DNA of 64,000 nt from Flavobacterium nackdongense (GTDB lineage: Bacteria > Bacteroidota > Bacteroidia > Flavobacteriales > Flavobacteriaceae). The translations under genes and the position numbers were made by a program. The notes under the pieces are model-generated. The model had not been told where the DNA came from and searched no databases. It worked only from the letters and a program-made list of their open reading frames with translations. Location: assembly GCF_004355225.1 (NCBI RefSeq), contig NZ_CP037933.1, positions 806,001 to 870,000 of the forward strand, in the 5' to 3' direction. Positions 26,801 through 36,271 of the stretch are shown here, piece after piece. Each line of letters opens with the position of its first letter. The stretch's first letter is position 1.

Positions 26801-27991
26801 TTTGGACTTTCTATCGTAAAAATTCAATCCGCCGCCCTCGGTACCAATCCATAAATTGCCATTTTTGTCTTCGGTCATACCGCTTACAATTTTGTAGTTG
26901 AGCTTGGTATTGGTATCGCCAAAAGAAATTTCTTTGAAAACGTCGTTATCTTTATTAAAATAATCCACGCCGTCGCCCCAGGTTCCTATCCACATATCGC
27001 CTCTGGAGTCGCAAATTATTTTATAGATTGAATTTTGACTTAGGCTGGCATCGTCCTTTTCATCGTGAACAATATTCCTAATGACTGTATTTTCGGCATT
27101 GATAATATAGATTCCCGAATAAGATCCAACCCATAAATTTCCTGAAAGATCTTCAGTAATGCTTCGAATGGCGGTAGCTATTGCTTTTTTTCCTTGAAAC
27201 TCATAATCTATAAAAAGTTTAGTTTTTGGGTTGAATTTAGCTAAGCCTTTTTCATATCCTAACCAAATGTTGTTTTTACTGTCTTGAAATAGTGTCGGGC
27301 GATCTTGCGAATATTTGCCTAAACTTTTGTTTATCGGAAAATCATATTTCTTTACAAATCCTTTACGGGGATCATAAACTACTATGTCTTGGGTACTGCA
27401 AATCCACAAATTCCCATCTTTAGTTTTCAAGAAATCACGGGTATTATCCTTTAAAAATCGAGAGGTTGAGGTTGATTTTTTTAACTTAGTAATTATTTTT
27501 GTCCTAGTATCTACCTGACTAATTCCTTCACTTGTAGCAATCCATAGCGTGTATGCGTCCAGCTGAATGATATCCCAGATGATATTGGATTGAATGGAGC
27601 TCTTCGCATTGGAATATTGATATTGAACAAAATTATTTAATTCTGGATTGTACTTATTCAATCCGTTTTGAGTGCCTATCCACAAATTCCCTTTCGCATC
27701 TTGGTATAAGGTTTGAATATAATTGTTGCTTAAACTATTTTTGTCATCGGAACGGTGTCTGTAAATAACAAATTTATTTCCGTCAAATTTATTCAGTCCG
27801 TCTCTGGTTCCAAACCAAACATAGCCTTTTTTATCTTGTAAAATTGCCATGACAGACCTTTGAGAAAGTCCTCTTGACGAAGTGAAATGTTGAAATTTTA
27901 AAGTATATTGTTTGTCATCAATCCCTTGCGCTTGCAGGGATAAAGTCGCTCCGAAAAAAAGTAGTAAACCAAAAAAGTAGTAATTCTTCAT
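23888..27991 (-). CDS. Hybrid two-component system regulator (HTCS) of the PUL
   Basis: A 1367-aa one-protein sensor and regulator. It has a signal peptide (LLLFFGATLSLQA) and then 14 Reg_prop propeller repeats at ~50-670 (for example GNLWIGTQNGLNKYN and GNMWISTNYGISRLN), enough for two seven-bladed propellers that sense an oligosaccharide in the periplasm. A Y_Y_Y domain (~690-785) and one transmembrane helix (~790-807) follow. The kinase has His847 in SHDFRTPLT, Asn964 in NLLSNAFKF and the GSGIGLSLTK G-box. The receiver (~1114-1230) has Asp1163 in IISDIQMP and Lys1215. An AraC-type DNA-binding domain (~1265-1362) ends the protein. It likely activates the SusCD operon and the - strand cargo genes, perhaps through the repeated 33-bp element described at 36125, 41255, 45710, 49301 and 49395. 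Confidence 0.95.
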   Translation of the reverse strand: MKNYYFFGLLLFFGATLSLQAQGIDDKQYTLKFQHFTSSRGLSQRSVMAILQDKKGYVWFGTRDGLNKFDGNKFVIYRHRSDDKNSLSNNYIQTLYQDAKGNLWIGTQNGLNKYNPELNNFVQYQYSNAKSSIQSNIIWDIIQLDAYTLWIATSEGISQVDTRTKIITKLKKSTSTSRFLKDNTRDFLKTKDGNLWICSTQDIVVYDPRKGFVKKYDFPINKSLGKYSQDRPTLFQDSKNNIWLGYEKGLAKFNPKTKLFIDYEFQGKKAIATAIRSITEDLSGNLWVGSYSGIYIINAENTVIRNIVHDEKDDASLSQNSIYKIICDSRGDMWIGTWGDGVDYFNKDNDVFKEISFGDTNTKLNYKIVSGMTEDKNGNLWIGTEGGGLNFYDRKSKKFSYFKHNSNAKNSISANNIKSVITATDGTIWVGIHDGGVNYFNPNQLPPQFNKIDFPNAIETSLQSYKVLTLLEDVEGKIWIGTLTGGLLVYDKQSKILSRIDRDSRTVMSIVQTRKPGFLLVGGSNGVQKINIYTKERTLIPIEKKDNDKNPFLYVNSIYIDNFNHYWIGTEGQGLFLYNPQRRETKNFGIKEGLPNDIIYGVLSDNNGNMWISTNYGISRLNVLSNQIKNYNQWDGLQGNEFNYGSFLKTRNNELFFGGTNGITYFNPSDIRKNTFVPTIDINNIDVNNEPHLKITDATSEITLKYDENNFSIDFTALNYRQPEKNEFAYILEGNDSKWNYVGNQRQAVYTNIAEGNYVFKVRGSNNDGVWNEEGDLIKIKILPAPWKTWWAYIIYLSIAFVVLSYIRKILLLRIKEKNELKKERLEKEKLEEINELKLRLFTNVSHDFRTPLTLIIAPLEKMIEEKMGNSYIRQQHDIMYRNSRMLLQLINQILDFRKSDSGKLSLLASKNDIVPFIEDIKKSFEGLAKEKHINFQFNTSHKSIELWFDRDKMKKILFNLLSNAFKFTADNNDIIINVTKNIKKDDDVNVKYVKIDVINFVNVIPAEHIKQIFERFYQLDQKKMELGSGIGLSLTKSLVNLHKGDIVVNSSETDGTCFSVYLKQGKKHLLESECINEMEAAEGSDFFIDLNVKPRKQVIEDFKADTIEKKQSETLLIVEDNLDLQTFIKELFASKYNVFTAENGEQAIAIAHKNAIDLIISDIQMPIMDGFELCKNIKTTLITSHIPVLLLTAKTSPTNQEEGYAIGADSYITKPFKSSILITRVDNLLKTRANLINKFKKDILLEPKNLTVTSADEVFLETAIAIVEKNITNQDFDTKIFIEEMNMSRTVLYTKLKALTGQNLSEFIRMIRLKKAGQLLVQTQMNISQIAFEVGFNDLKYFRECFKELYELTPTEYKRKMSSENE

Positions 27992-28262
27992 AATTATAAA
28001 ATAAATCTAAATTTGATCTGATGAATTCCGGTACGGAACACCAAAATTCTACTGCTAAAAAGTGCATAAAAACATCGCATTTCTTTTCGAAGAAAAATCA
28101 TTGACACAGATCTATTGCTAAACATAAGGTTTGCATGATTAGCATGTATTCTTTTATCAAAATGCGATGTTTTAGTTTGCATTATAAGCATTTAAGAGTA
28201 CGCAAAATTACAATTAATTTAAAATATGAAAAATTTGTTGCATTCTATGTGATCGAGATGAT
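27992..28262. repeat. Region upstream of the hybrid regulator with long inverted repeat
   Basis: AAAACATCGCATTT (28069-28082) is perfectly complementary to AAATGCGATGTTTT (28160-28173), 77 bases apart. A smaller palindrome, TTCCGGTACGGAA, lies at 28026-28038. This region should hold the regulator promoter (- strand). The paired 14-mers could be a two-site operator or the ends of a large RNA stem. The 33-bp element of the locus is not found here. Confidence 0.45.
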
Positions 28263-29402
28263 TTATTTGATAATACCAAAAGTATAACTAGTTGTTTGTG
28301 TGTAGTTTTGTTTCGGTTCTAATGTAGCTGATGGAAAATTAGGATGATTTGGAGCATCTGGAAAATTTTGCGTTTCTAATGCAAAACCGGTTCTATAATT
28401 GTGATCATCGCCCCTTTTTCCAATCAAATTACCCTTCATAAAATTACCACTATAAAATTGAACACCTGGCTGATCTGAATGCACCGTCATCAATACTCCT
28501 GATTCGGGAGAATAAATCTCAGCTATTTTACCGTAACGACCCAGCGGTTTATTAATCACAAAATTATGATCATATCCTTTTCCAAAAACCAATTGTTCGT
28601 ATTTATTGTCAATTCTATCGCCAATGGCAGTAGGAGTATTAAAATCTAATGGAGTTCCTTTTAGATTTCGCAATTCGCCTGTTGGAATCAATTCCGCATT
28701 GGTAGGAGTAAATTGCTGCGCATTGATGGACAGGACGTGTTTCAAAATAGTATTTTTAGACGTTCCCGATAAATTAAAATAGCAATGACTTGTTGGATTT
28801 ATAATGGTCGTTTTATCTGTTGTAGCCGAATATTGCAGCTTTAAACTGTTGTCAGCAGTAACGATATAAGTCACCTTAATCGTTAGATTTCCTGGATATC
28901 CTTCCTCTCCATCTTTTGAAAAATAGGTCAATTCTAAAGCTTCGTTACCCTCTATTGTCACTAGCTTCGCGTCCCAAACTTTAGCATAAAAACCATTGGT
29001 TCCTCCGTGCAGATGATTGCCATTATTGTTCAGTGTCAATTCATACTTTTTATCATTCAATACAAATTTGCCTTTGTCGATTCTGTTCCCAAAACGTCCC
29101 ACAATAGGACCGCAGTAGATATCAGATGCAGTCAAATATTCACCAATGGACTCAAATCCCCAAACCACATCCTGAAAATTGCCTTTTCGGTCAGGAACCC
29201 ATAACGAAACTACACGTGCACCATAATTGGTAATTTGCACGATCATCCCTTTTTTATTTTTTAAGGTATAGAGACCAGTCATTTTGCCGTCCAGTTGTGT
29301 TTCAAAATTTTTGGCCTTTAATTCTATAATTGTATTCGTTTTTTGACCCTGTACATTAAAATATACTAGCACTACCAAAAACACTATTTTATACTTCATC
29401 AT
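28263..29402 (-). CDS. Secreted aldose 1-epimerase (galactose mutarotase family)
   Basis: A 379-aa enzyme with a signal peptide (IVFLVVLVYFNVQGQ), so it acts in the periplasm or outside the cell. It interconverts alpha and beta anomers of free sugars. Conserved blocks are GPIVGRFGNRIDKGKF, NNNGNHLHGGTNGF (His130, His132), INPTSHCYFNLSG (His206, general acid) and FALETQNFPDAPNHP (Glu343, general base). The gene is 23 bases downstream of the GH88 gene and probably shares its transcript. Secreted mutarotases are common in PULs. Confidence 0.92.
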   Translation of the reverse strand: MMKYKIVFLVVLVYFNVQGQKTNTIIELKAKNFETQLDGKMTGLYTLKNKKGMIVQITNYGARVVSLWVPDRKGNFQDVVWGFESIGEYLTASDIYCGPIVGRFGNRIDKGKFVLNDKKYELTLNNNGNHLHGGTNGFYAKVWDAKLVTIEGNEALELTYFSKDGEEGYPGNLTIKVTYIVTADNSLKLQYSATTDKTTIINPTSHCYFNLSGTSKNTILKHVLSINAQQFTPTNAELIPTGELRNLKGTPLDFNTPTAIGDRIDNKYEQLVFGKGYDHNFVINKPLGRYGKIAEIYSPESGVLMTVHSDQPGVQFYSGNFMKGNLIGKRGDDHNYRTGFALETQNFPDAPNHPNFPSATLEPKQNYTQTTSYTFGIIK

Positions 29403-29425
29403 TTTGATTCTCTTTTATCATTAAA

Positions 29426-30610
29426 TTAAATACCTCGTTTTTTTAACTCCATCAGCGCTTCAATATAGTAGTAATCGGCATAGTTGAGTGGAACGCTAAC
29501 TTCATTGCCCATAGGCAGACTACCCACACTATTTTTCAAAACAAAATGACCATTTTCGCCCAATTTTGCGGTATAATTATCCGAGGCCAAAGACTTTAAA
29601 ATATGTGTCGCTTGTTTCAAATATTTGTCATTGGTGTAGGTACTTAGCTCAATTAAACCGGAAGCTAGAATAGCACCCGATGAGGCGTCTCTGGGAGCGT
29701 TCGGAATATTGGGAGCATTAAAATCCCAATACGGAACGCCATCTTGTGGGTAGTTCGGATTGGTCAAAATAAATTTAGCAATTTTCTCTGCAAAATCTAG
29801 GTATTTTTTATCTTTAGTATAGCGGTAGCACATCGTGTAAGCATACAGACCCCAAGCTTGACCCCTAGCCCAAGCACTTTCGTCGGCATATCCCTGAGCA
29901 GTAATTTTACTATTTACGCTTCCTGTTTGTGGATTGTAATCTACTACGTGATAGGAACTACCATCAGGTCTAAAATGATTTTTCATGGTAGTATTGGCGT
30001 GAGTGATTGCTATGTTCTTGTATTTATCGTCACCGGTTAGAATCGATACTTCAAACAACATTTCAAGGTTCATCATATTGTCGATAATTACTGGAAAACT
30101 CCAACCTTTCTTACTTTGCCAGTTGTCTTTGAGGTCCCAACTTTGAATACAGCCTACATTTTTGTTAAAACGTGTAATCAATGAGTTGGATGCGTCAATC
30201 AGCACTTGTCTGTACTTTGGGTCATTGGTAATTTTATAAGCTTTGCCGTATGAATTATTGAATAGGAAACCCAAATCATGATCATTGGTAAGATCTTTAT
30301 CGGCTAAAAATATTTTTTGGTTTAATTCAGCTGCTTCTTTCCATTTGGGGTCCAAAGTATTTTCATATTGCATCCAGCAAACGCCAGGCCAAAAACCTTT
30401 GGTCCAATCATAGCCTTCTAACACCCAGCGTATTTTACCATCTTTTTCTATGGTTCTGGGTATTTTATTTTCTTTGACCGAGATGGTGCGTAAAGGAGTC
30501 AACTGTTCTTCGCTTTCTTTTAATGTTTTCTCACTAAACTCGGCAGTTTTACAAGCAGATAGAATCAAAACTAGTGATAGAATTACCGCCTTACTAATTG
30601 TAACTTTCAT
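29426..30610 (-). CDS. GH88 unsaturated uronyl hydrolase, lipoprotein
   Basis: An (alpha/alpha)6-barrel enzyme that removes the 4,5-unsaturated uronic acid left at the non-reducing end by polysaccharide lyases. I chose ATG 30610 over the upstream ATG 30643 because it gives a standard lipoprotein signal (VILSLVLILSACK, lipid-modified Cys 20 in this numbering). Numbered from the longer start, the catalytic pair is Asp123 in NDHDLGF and Asp188 in IIDNMMN, as in characterised GH88 enzymes. SAWARGQAWGLYAYTM and APRDASSGAILASGL are further family blocks. It directly links the heparinase-like lyases of this locus to a uronic-acid-containing substrate. Confidence 0.93.
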   Translation of the reverse strand: MKVTISKAVILSLVLILSACKTAEFSEKTLKESEEQLTPLRTISVKENKIPRTIEKDGKIRWVLEGYDWTKGFWPGVCWMQYENTLDPKWKEAAELNQKIFLADKDLTNDHDLGFLFNNSYGKAYKITNDPKYRQVLIDASNSLITRFNKNVGCIQSWDLKDNWQSKKGWSFPVIIDNMMNLEMLFEVSILTGDDKYKNIAITHANTTMKNHFRPDGSSYHVVDYNPQTGSVNSKITAQGYADESAWARGQAWGLYAYTMCYRYTKDKKYLDFAEKIAKFILTNPNYPQDGVPYWDFNAPNIPNAPRDASSGAILASGLIELSTYTNDKYLKQATHILKSLASDNYTAKLGENGHFVLKNSVGSLPMGNEVSVPLNYADYYYIEALMELKKRGI

Positions 30611-30647
30611 ATAAATAATATTTAACTTTTTGCTAAAGTGCATCTAC

Positions 30648-30675
30648 CTTGCTTAAAATCTTGGCAATAAGCAAG
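30648..30675. other. Hairpin between the tandem-domain gene and GH88
   Basis: CTTGCTTA (30648-30655) pairs perfectly with TAAGCAAG (30668-30675) around a 12-base loop. It has no T-run on the - strand. It may be a processing or attenuation structure in the 138-base gap between co-directional genes. Confidence 0.35.
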
Positions 30676-30748
30676 ATAATGCATCTTTTTTTATTACAAA
30701 AACATTTCTATCTAAGCAATTGCTCAAATAGTGTTTCTTTTTAACTGC

Positions 30749-32500
30749 TTATTTTTTAATAATTTTTTTGGTAACTGAACTTTTATTATCTGTAATTTGA
30801 ATCAAATAAACACCTGATTTTAATGTACTTCCTTCAAATACTATCTTGTTATCCACTGTGTTTTTAGCAGATTTACTTTCAATTATTCTACCGTTGATGT
30901 CTATCAAACTTGCCGAAATATTTTGGAAAGCCGTGGCGTCATAATGTACTGAAATTGCCTCGGTAACCGGATTTTGGCTCACCATAAATTGACTTGAAAA
31001 ATTGGCTGCTGCATCTTTAACACCAAGAGTGGTGTCAATTATTTTAAATTCTAAACCTGTAATCCTAAAATTAGATGATGTATCAGGACTGAAAAACGAC
31101 ACTGCATCCAAATCTGCAGTCCCACCTGGAATTGAGATACCGAGTGAAGAAATATCACTTCGACCTGAATTAGTTTCAAAACCTACGACAGTTGTATTTT
31201 TACTGGTATCTTGTCTGTTGACCACCTTACAAGATTCGATAGTACCAAAAGTGGAAAGATATACCGCCGTAATTTCTACAGCTAGTTTTGTGGGTAAGTT
31301 GGACAAATCTAATCCAAAATTGATGCCCTCACCGTTATCAATTCCTGATGAAGCTCCAGTTGTAGTTACTCCAATTCCACCGTCATTAGCTCTTTGAATA
31401 CCCGCTGTAGTGGTTATAGCTCCGAAAGAAGCACCCGCGGTTTGATCAATAACCGAACCTGCACTCATTCGTATAGAAAAAGTTTTACTTCTAGCCTCTG
31501 CTATTTGTACTATTCCTGTAGAATTTGTTGTGCCAGAAATAGGTTGAGCAGCTGTAGGATTATAATCTGATGCAACTGTAACTACACCTGACGCATCAAC
31601 AGAAATATTACTATCATCTTGCGTAACGATGCTAAGAGGAGATTGTATAGACGTAGTCCCATTAGGCGTAATAGTTTGATTCCCTGTTAATGAATTCAAT
31701 CGTATCAGATTGTCAACAGGAACGACAGTCCCTTGTGGAATCTCTACAATTTTAATTTCGATACTTGTAATTCTAAATGAAGATGTTGCATTTGGACTGA
31801 AAAAAGCAACTGCGTCATAATCCACCGTCCCACCGGGAATTGATATGCCCAGTGTAGCAATATCTTTGCGGCCTGAATTGCCACTAAAACCAACAAGATT
31901 TGTAAATTTGCTGGTATCTTGTCTGTTGACAGCCGTACAAGTTTCAGCAGTACCGAAAGTTGAAAAATATACCGCAGAAATTTCTACAGCTAATGTCGAA
32001 GGTAAATTTGTCAAATCCAATCCAAAATTGATTCCCTCGCCGTTATCAATTCCTGATGATGCGCCAGTAGGAGTAACTCCAATTCCACCATCACTCGCTC
32101 TTTGAATTCCTCCTGTAGTGGTTATCGCTCCAAAAGCAGGACCTACTGTTTGATCGACTACTAAACCCGCACTCAAGCGGACAATAAAAGTTTTATCTTT
32201 TGCAGATGCTATTGTTACAGGACCTGTTGTATTTACAGTTCCAGAACTCGGTAGCGCGGCAGTCGGTGTATAATCTGTTCCAATAGTTACAACTCCTGCT
32301 GCATCCACAGTTATTGTACTATCATCCTCAGTGAATATTGAAGCTGGAGGTCCAGCAACTGAAGTGGTTGCTCCTGCTGCGGGACTCAATGAAATCAATC
32401 GAACAAGATTGTTAACCGGTGTGGTAGTCTGACTATAGGCTGTTCCCGCTAGAGCGAACATAGCCATAACGAAACCCATTTTTAAAATATTTTTTTTCAT
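30749..32500 (-). CDS. T9SS-secreted protein with two copies of an unassigned domain
   Basis: A 583-aa secreted protein without a recognisable enzyme. After the signal peptide (GFVMAMFALAGTAYSQ) come two closely similar repeats of about 225 residues, ~29-253 and ~262-489. Each runs from NLVRL/NLIRL through SGIDNGEGINFGLDL, TFGTxExC, VNRQDTSK and LGISIPGGT to FRITSIEIKIV / FRITGLEFKII. I assign no known family. The same domain flanks the lyase modules of the neighbouring genes and begins the gene at 46826. Residues ~500-583 form a type A T9SS sorting domain (MVSQNPVTEAISV, GVYLIQITDNKSSVTKKIIKK). A surface glycan-binding role is plausible. It lies 26 bases downstream of the lyase gene at 32527-36039 and is probably co-transcribed with it. 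Confidence 0.8.
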   Translation of the reverse strand: MKKNILKMGFVMAMFALAGTAYSQTTTPVNNLVRLISLSPAAGATTSVAGPPASIFTEDDSTITVDAAGVVTIGTDYTPTAALPSSGTVNTTGPVTIASAKDKTFIVRLSAGLVVDQTVGPAFGAITTTGGIQRASDGGIGVTPTGASSGIDNGEGINFGLDLTNLPSTLAVEISAVYFSTFGTAETCTAVNRQDTSKFTNLVGFSGNSGRKDIATLGISIPGGTVDYDAVAFFSPNATSSFRITSIEIKIVEIPQGTVVPVDNLIRLNSLTGNQTITPNGTTSIQSPLSIVTQDDSNISVDASGVVTVASDYNPTAAQPISGTTNSTGIVQIAEARSKTFSIRMSAGSVIDQTAGASFGAITTTAGIQRANDGGIGVTTTGASSGIDNGEGINFGLDLSNLPTKLAVEITAVYLSTFGTIESCKVVNRQDTSKNTTVVGFETNSGRSDISSLGISIPGGTADLDAVSFFSPDTSSNFRITGLEFKIIDTTLGVKDAAANFSSQFMVSQNPVTEAISVHYDATAFQNISASLIDINGRIIESKSAKNTVDNKIVFEGSTLKSGVYLIQITDNKSSVTKKIIKK

Positions 32501-32526
32501 AATATTAATTTTTAATTGATTATTAA

Positions 32527-35500
32527 TTAATTGTTTTTTATTATTTTTTTTGTTGTAATTACTTGATCGTTAACTATTTTTACTAAATATATGCCCATAG
32601 GTAAAGATTTTAAGTCAACGATTATTTCTTGATTTTCAGCGATCGTATCATAGCTTTTGCTGAAAACTTCTGCACCATTGATAGTATATATTTTTAAACT
32701 TGTCGTGTTGCTTCTTTTGCTATTTACGAACCGAATACTATCTTTAAAAGGATTTGGGTAAATAATCAGTTGATTTTGGGCGTTTATTTCAAAAGATGCC
32801 GAGCTTAAACCAGCATTTTTAAGCACTTTAAAAACAAATTTGTTCATTCTAAACGAACTTGCCAGAGACGCATTAAACACGGAAGCCAAATCATAATTTA
32901 TTTCCCCACCAGTTAATACTATTCCTAAGTTTTCAACATTTACATCTCCTTTTCCCGAAGGAAATTTTACAGTTGCCGTAGAGGAACTTCCGCCAAAAGT
33001 GATTCTTTTTGAGGTATCATTTCGGTTGACAATAACTCCTAGTTCAGAGCCTGTAATCTCGGTAACTCCAACTTTTACCAGTTGCAGTTGCACAGTATTA
33101 GGCAAATAGGATAAATCAAATCCCAAATTGAATCCCTCATTTGGATCGATTCCTGCACCCGCTCCACCGCGAACACCCAATTCACCTGTGCTAGCCCTGT
33201 CCATTCCTGCTTGGGTTAATAAAGCACCATAATTTGCTCCTTGGTTGACATCTGTTGTACCCATCCCTTTCCATCTAAAAAAGAATTTTGTGTTATCGGC
33301 ATTGTCTACATTTGTTCCTCCGTTGACTCGCCAAGCGTAATTTATCGCATCTCCTCCTACAGAAGCTGATCCATTGGCATCAATATGTAGTTCGGAAGTG
33401 TCAGAAAAAAGCGAGTTGCCTTCTAAACCTGTCGTAGGATTAGGAAGGTCTAAAACGATATTATTGATTGGCTCTACCGATGAAGGCGGTGATGCTGCAT
33501 CATCCTTTATAGTTACAGTAAAAGTGACCTCATTATTAGCAGGGATATCTGCTTCGAATCCAATCATCACCGTGCCGGGATTTTTAGAATCTGCTGTAGC
33601 GGTAGGATTGTAAAAAACAGGATCTGTAGAACGATTGGTCACGAGGGTAAAATTCACCGAAGGGTTGGAGCACACAATTTCCATGATTACAGTTTTACCT
33701 CCTTGAGTTAGTCTGATTTTCGATGGACTAATGGTTTCTACAATTGCTTTGGTTACCATATTCCAATACAAATTGATAGGTTCTGCTCCATTGCTCAAGT
33801 AATCTTTAACCTCAAGATAATCCCCATCTACTAAATACGCACTTCGGGTAGCGGCAAGTAGTTCATTATTGAGGCCCAATAAGCTCTTCATATTGACCAT
33901 ACCACCTCTTTTGGCGTCAGTGTCATATATTTCGTCGATGGTGGCCGCGCCATTCACTTTGTGGTGTTGCCAACTGATTTCAGATGCTTTTTTGATCGAA
34001 ATAGTGTTTTGGTTCAAATTGCTTACTCTGAAAATATCCCACCGTTGCGAGGTTTGCGAAAAGTCGTTGTCATTGACGTCACCTTGAGCATCATAATCGT
34101 ACTTTCCAAAATCCATAGCCCAACGCAATCCTTGAGAATCATACACAAAAAAACCACCGTCCATATGGGCGTGACTATAAGTAGGAGTTCCTCCTTTGAG
34201 ACCAAAATATTTACCCGTTGCCCCTTGCCAAGCCGTACGAACCATCAAAACAGGTTGGGTTCCGTATCCATTCCATAATTTCGCCTCTGGCTGTACTACA
34301 TTGTCTAAATTGATATTTCGGCCATAAATTAATGAAAAGGGCAAAAATCGTCTATTGTCAAAATCTTTGCTATAACTTCCGTTTTCCATCAACTTTTTCT
34401 CCTCGGTTAACAAAGAAGGATTGTTGGCTTTTTCGGCCATCCAAAATGCCACTGGAAGTGGACTTCGTTTGGCCGTACTGTCACTGTAATTAAAATACAA
34501 AGAGGTTGGACCGGTTACATACTGCATAAACTTTGCCGATTCTAAAAAGCCTGGTGTTTGAGTTAAACGATTAATTCCCTCGTGATTTTTTCCATAAACA
34601 CCTTCTAGAGCTGCAAGCAACAATACTTGGTAACTTGTGCCATACGACCAATACATTGGTCCTTCAGCATAACTTCCGCTCCCATAAGTATTGAGAGCGA
34701 GTGGGTTTTTTACCAAAACATTGTTCAATACAAAAGCGGCTTCAGTATTCATTTGCGTAGTACCATCTCCATAAATAGCCAAAGCAGCAGACGCCAAAGA
34801 GCCAATACATACTTGATTCCAATTGGAAGTAGAGTTCCAAAATGATTTGTTTTTTTGAGTTAAAAATCCATAATTCAATATTTTTTCTCTTGCCTTTTGC
34901 TTGGTTGCAGCGGACAATCCATTAAATAACCAATCGTATCCAATGGCTACCGCATAAGTCATTTCGGAAGTGTCAAGTGAATAAGTAATCCAGTTATCCC
35001 AATCACAAACATTGTTCATAACAGTTTCGGCTTTGGTTAAATATTGCGATTGCCCAGTCATTCGGTAGGCATACGACAAATAAAATATTTGCTCGATGGC
35101 ATCCTGCGATTCCGCCAAAATCCTAGTTCCGGTCGGTTTAACAATTGGTGCAGCCTGAAGAAAAGAGTTTGCAGTAGCAATAATGTATTCATGCGATTTC
35201 AGATGTTCTTTAGAGCTATTGATTAGCGTTTGAATTAGAGCTTCTTCTCCCGCTTTTAAAAATAATCTCGGATGTGACGTATTGGTAATTGTTGTCAAAT
35301 TGAAATTATTTGTCAGCACTTTTAATTCTATCTTTGTAATTCTAAAACTGTTTGCAAACGGGGAATTATTAAATACTGTTACCATATCGGTATTAGTCGT
35401 ACCGCCGTTAATTAGAATATTAAATGTTGAAATATCAATGGCTGTCTCATTGTCGGTTACCGATTGAGTAACTCCTGGCGCCATACTATTACCAAAAACA

Positions 35501-36039
35501 ATTCTTTTGGATGGATTAGTTCTACTCACTATTACACCACTTTCGTTAGCGTTTCCTGCAAAACTGACGTATACTTTAGAAATTTGCAAGGCTGCGGAGG
35601 CAGTAAAACTGCTCAAATTGAGACCAAAATTTATCCCTTCATTCACATTAATTCCGTCATCTGCACCACCTCGAATTCCCATTGCTCCGTCAGTAGCCCG
35701 ATCAATGCCGCCATCAGCAACTTTCTTACCATAGTCTTTGCCTTCCGTACGTTCGACGCTCGAAAAACCATTTAAAACAACACTGAAAATTTTGTTCAAA
35801 GCACCCGATTGAGTTACGGTACCCGCAGTTATGCTCCAATCATCGGCGGAGGTGCTTGCACTATAACTAACCGTACCTGCGGCACTAATCGTTAAAGTAG
35901 CAGTGTCTGTAAAAACAGTCGAGCCTTCTGTACCTCCGGGCAAAGCTCGTAGCGTAATAGTGTTACTTTGCGCATGAAGTAAACTTGTCATCCAAAAGAC
36001 AATGCTCAAAAAGCGGAAACTCCAACTTGTATTTTTCAT
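32527..36039 (-). CDS. T9SS-secreted heparinase II/III-like polysaccharide lyase flanked by two unassigned domains
   Basis: A large secreted lyase. I prefer ATG 36039 over 36105 because the signal peptide (FLSIVFWMTSLLHAQ) then follows directly. Numbered from the longer start, the first unassigned domain is ~47-265 and the second ~880-1097. Between them is an (alpha/alpha) toroid (~277-560) plus beta-sandwich (~600-870) of heparinase II/III type. Candidate catalytic residues are Asn428/Asn430 in TSNWNQVC, Tyr485/Tyr488 in GPMYWSYG, and His645/His647 in YSHAHMDGGFFVYD. The type A T9SS sorting domain is ~1115-1192 (IIYPNPFKDSIRFV to ITTKKIIKNN). Such enzymes cleave uronic-acid-containing glycans by beta-elimination, giving the ends removed by GH88. 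A 33-bp candidate operator lies 86 bases upstream of the start. Confidence 0.85.
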   Translation of the reverse strand: MKNTSWSFRFLSIVFWMTSLLHAQSNTITLRALPGGTEGSTVFTDTATLTISAAGTVSYSASTSADDWSITAGTVTQSGALNKIFSVVLNGFSSVERTEGKDYGKKVADGGIDRATDGAMGIRGGADDGINVNEGINFGLNLSSFTASAALQISKVYVSFAGNANESGVIVSRTNPSKRIVFGNSMAPGVTQSVTDNETAIDISTFNILINGGTTNTDMVTVFNNSPFANSFRITKIELKVLTNNFNLTTITNTSHPRLFLKAGEEALIQTLINSSKEHLKSHEYIIATANSFLQAAPIVKPTGTRILAESQDAIEQIFYLSYAYRMTGQSQYLTKAETVMNNVCDWDNWITYSLDTSEMTYAVAIGYDWLFNGLSAATKQKAREKILNYGFLTQKNKSFWNSTSNWNQVCIGSLASAALAIYGDGTTQMNTEAAFVLNNVLVKNPLALNTYGSGSYAEGPMYWSYGTSYQVLLLAALEGVYGKNHEGINRLTQTPGFLESAKFMQYVTGPTSLYFNYSDSTAKRSPLPVAFWMAEKANNPSLLTEEKKLMENGSYSKDFDNRRFLPFSLIYGRNINLDNVVQPEAKLWNGYGTQPVLMVRTAWQGATGKYFGLKGGTPTYSHAHMDGGFFVYDSQGLRWAMDFGKYDYDAQGDVNDNDFSQTSQRWDIFRVSNLNQNTISIKKASEISWQHHKVNGAATIDEIYDTDAKRGGMVNMKSLLGLNNELLAATRSAYLVDGDYLEVKDYLSNGAEPINLYWNMVTKAIVETISPSKIRLTQGGKTVIMEIVCSNPSVNFTLVTNRSTDPVFYNPTATADSKNPGTVMIGFEADIPANNEVTFTVTIKDDAASPPSSVEPINNIVLDLPNPTTGLEGNSLFSDTSELHIDANGSASVGGDAINYAWRVNGGTNVDNADNTKFFFRWKGMGTTDVNQGANYGALLTQAGMDRASTGELGVRGGAGAGIDPNEGFNLGFDLSYLPNTVQLQLVKVGVTEITGSELGVIVNRNDTSKRITFGGSSSTATVKFPSGKGDVNVENLGIVLTGGEINYDLASVFNASLASSFRMNKFVFKVLKNAGLSSASFEINAQNQLIIYPNPFKDSIRFVNSKRSNTTSLKIYTINGAEVFSKSYDTIAENQEIIVDLKSLPMGIYLVKIVNDQVITTKKIIKNN

Positions 36040-36124
36040 AAATTTTAAAGTATGGACCATTTGAACCAAACCAACAGGTCGATTAATTTTGATGCAATTT
36101 ATCACTATTGAAAATGCGAAATAG

Positions 36125-36157
36125 GGGATTTATCGTCTTATTAAAAGGGGTAATGCG
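36125..36157 (-). promoter_or_regulatory. Candidate operator, copy 1
   Basis: Read on the - strand it is CGCATTACCCCTTTTAATAA followed by GACGATAAATCCC. It matches 31 of 33 bases of the copy at 49301 and lies upstream of the lyase gene starting at 36039. A TTGATGCAATTTA box a short distance closer to the gene (about 36088-36100) is shared with copy 2. Confidence 0.6.
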
Positions 36158-36271
36158 CTTAAATCGCCCAAAAAAAGAGGTGAAACACTGAATAATATAA
36201 CCAGATTATGCCTTTAAACACCTTTTACTGTGCTAGTTATTGGTTGTCGAAAGTTTTGCGTTCAAAAGCAG

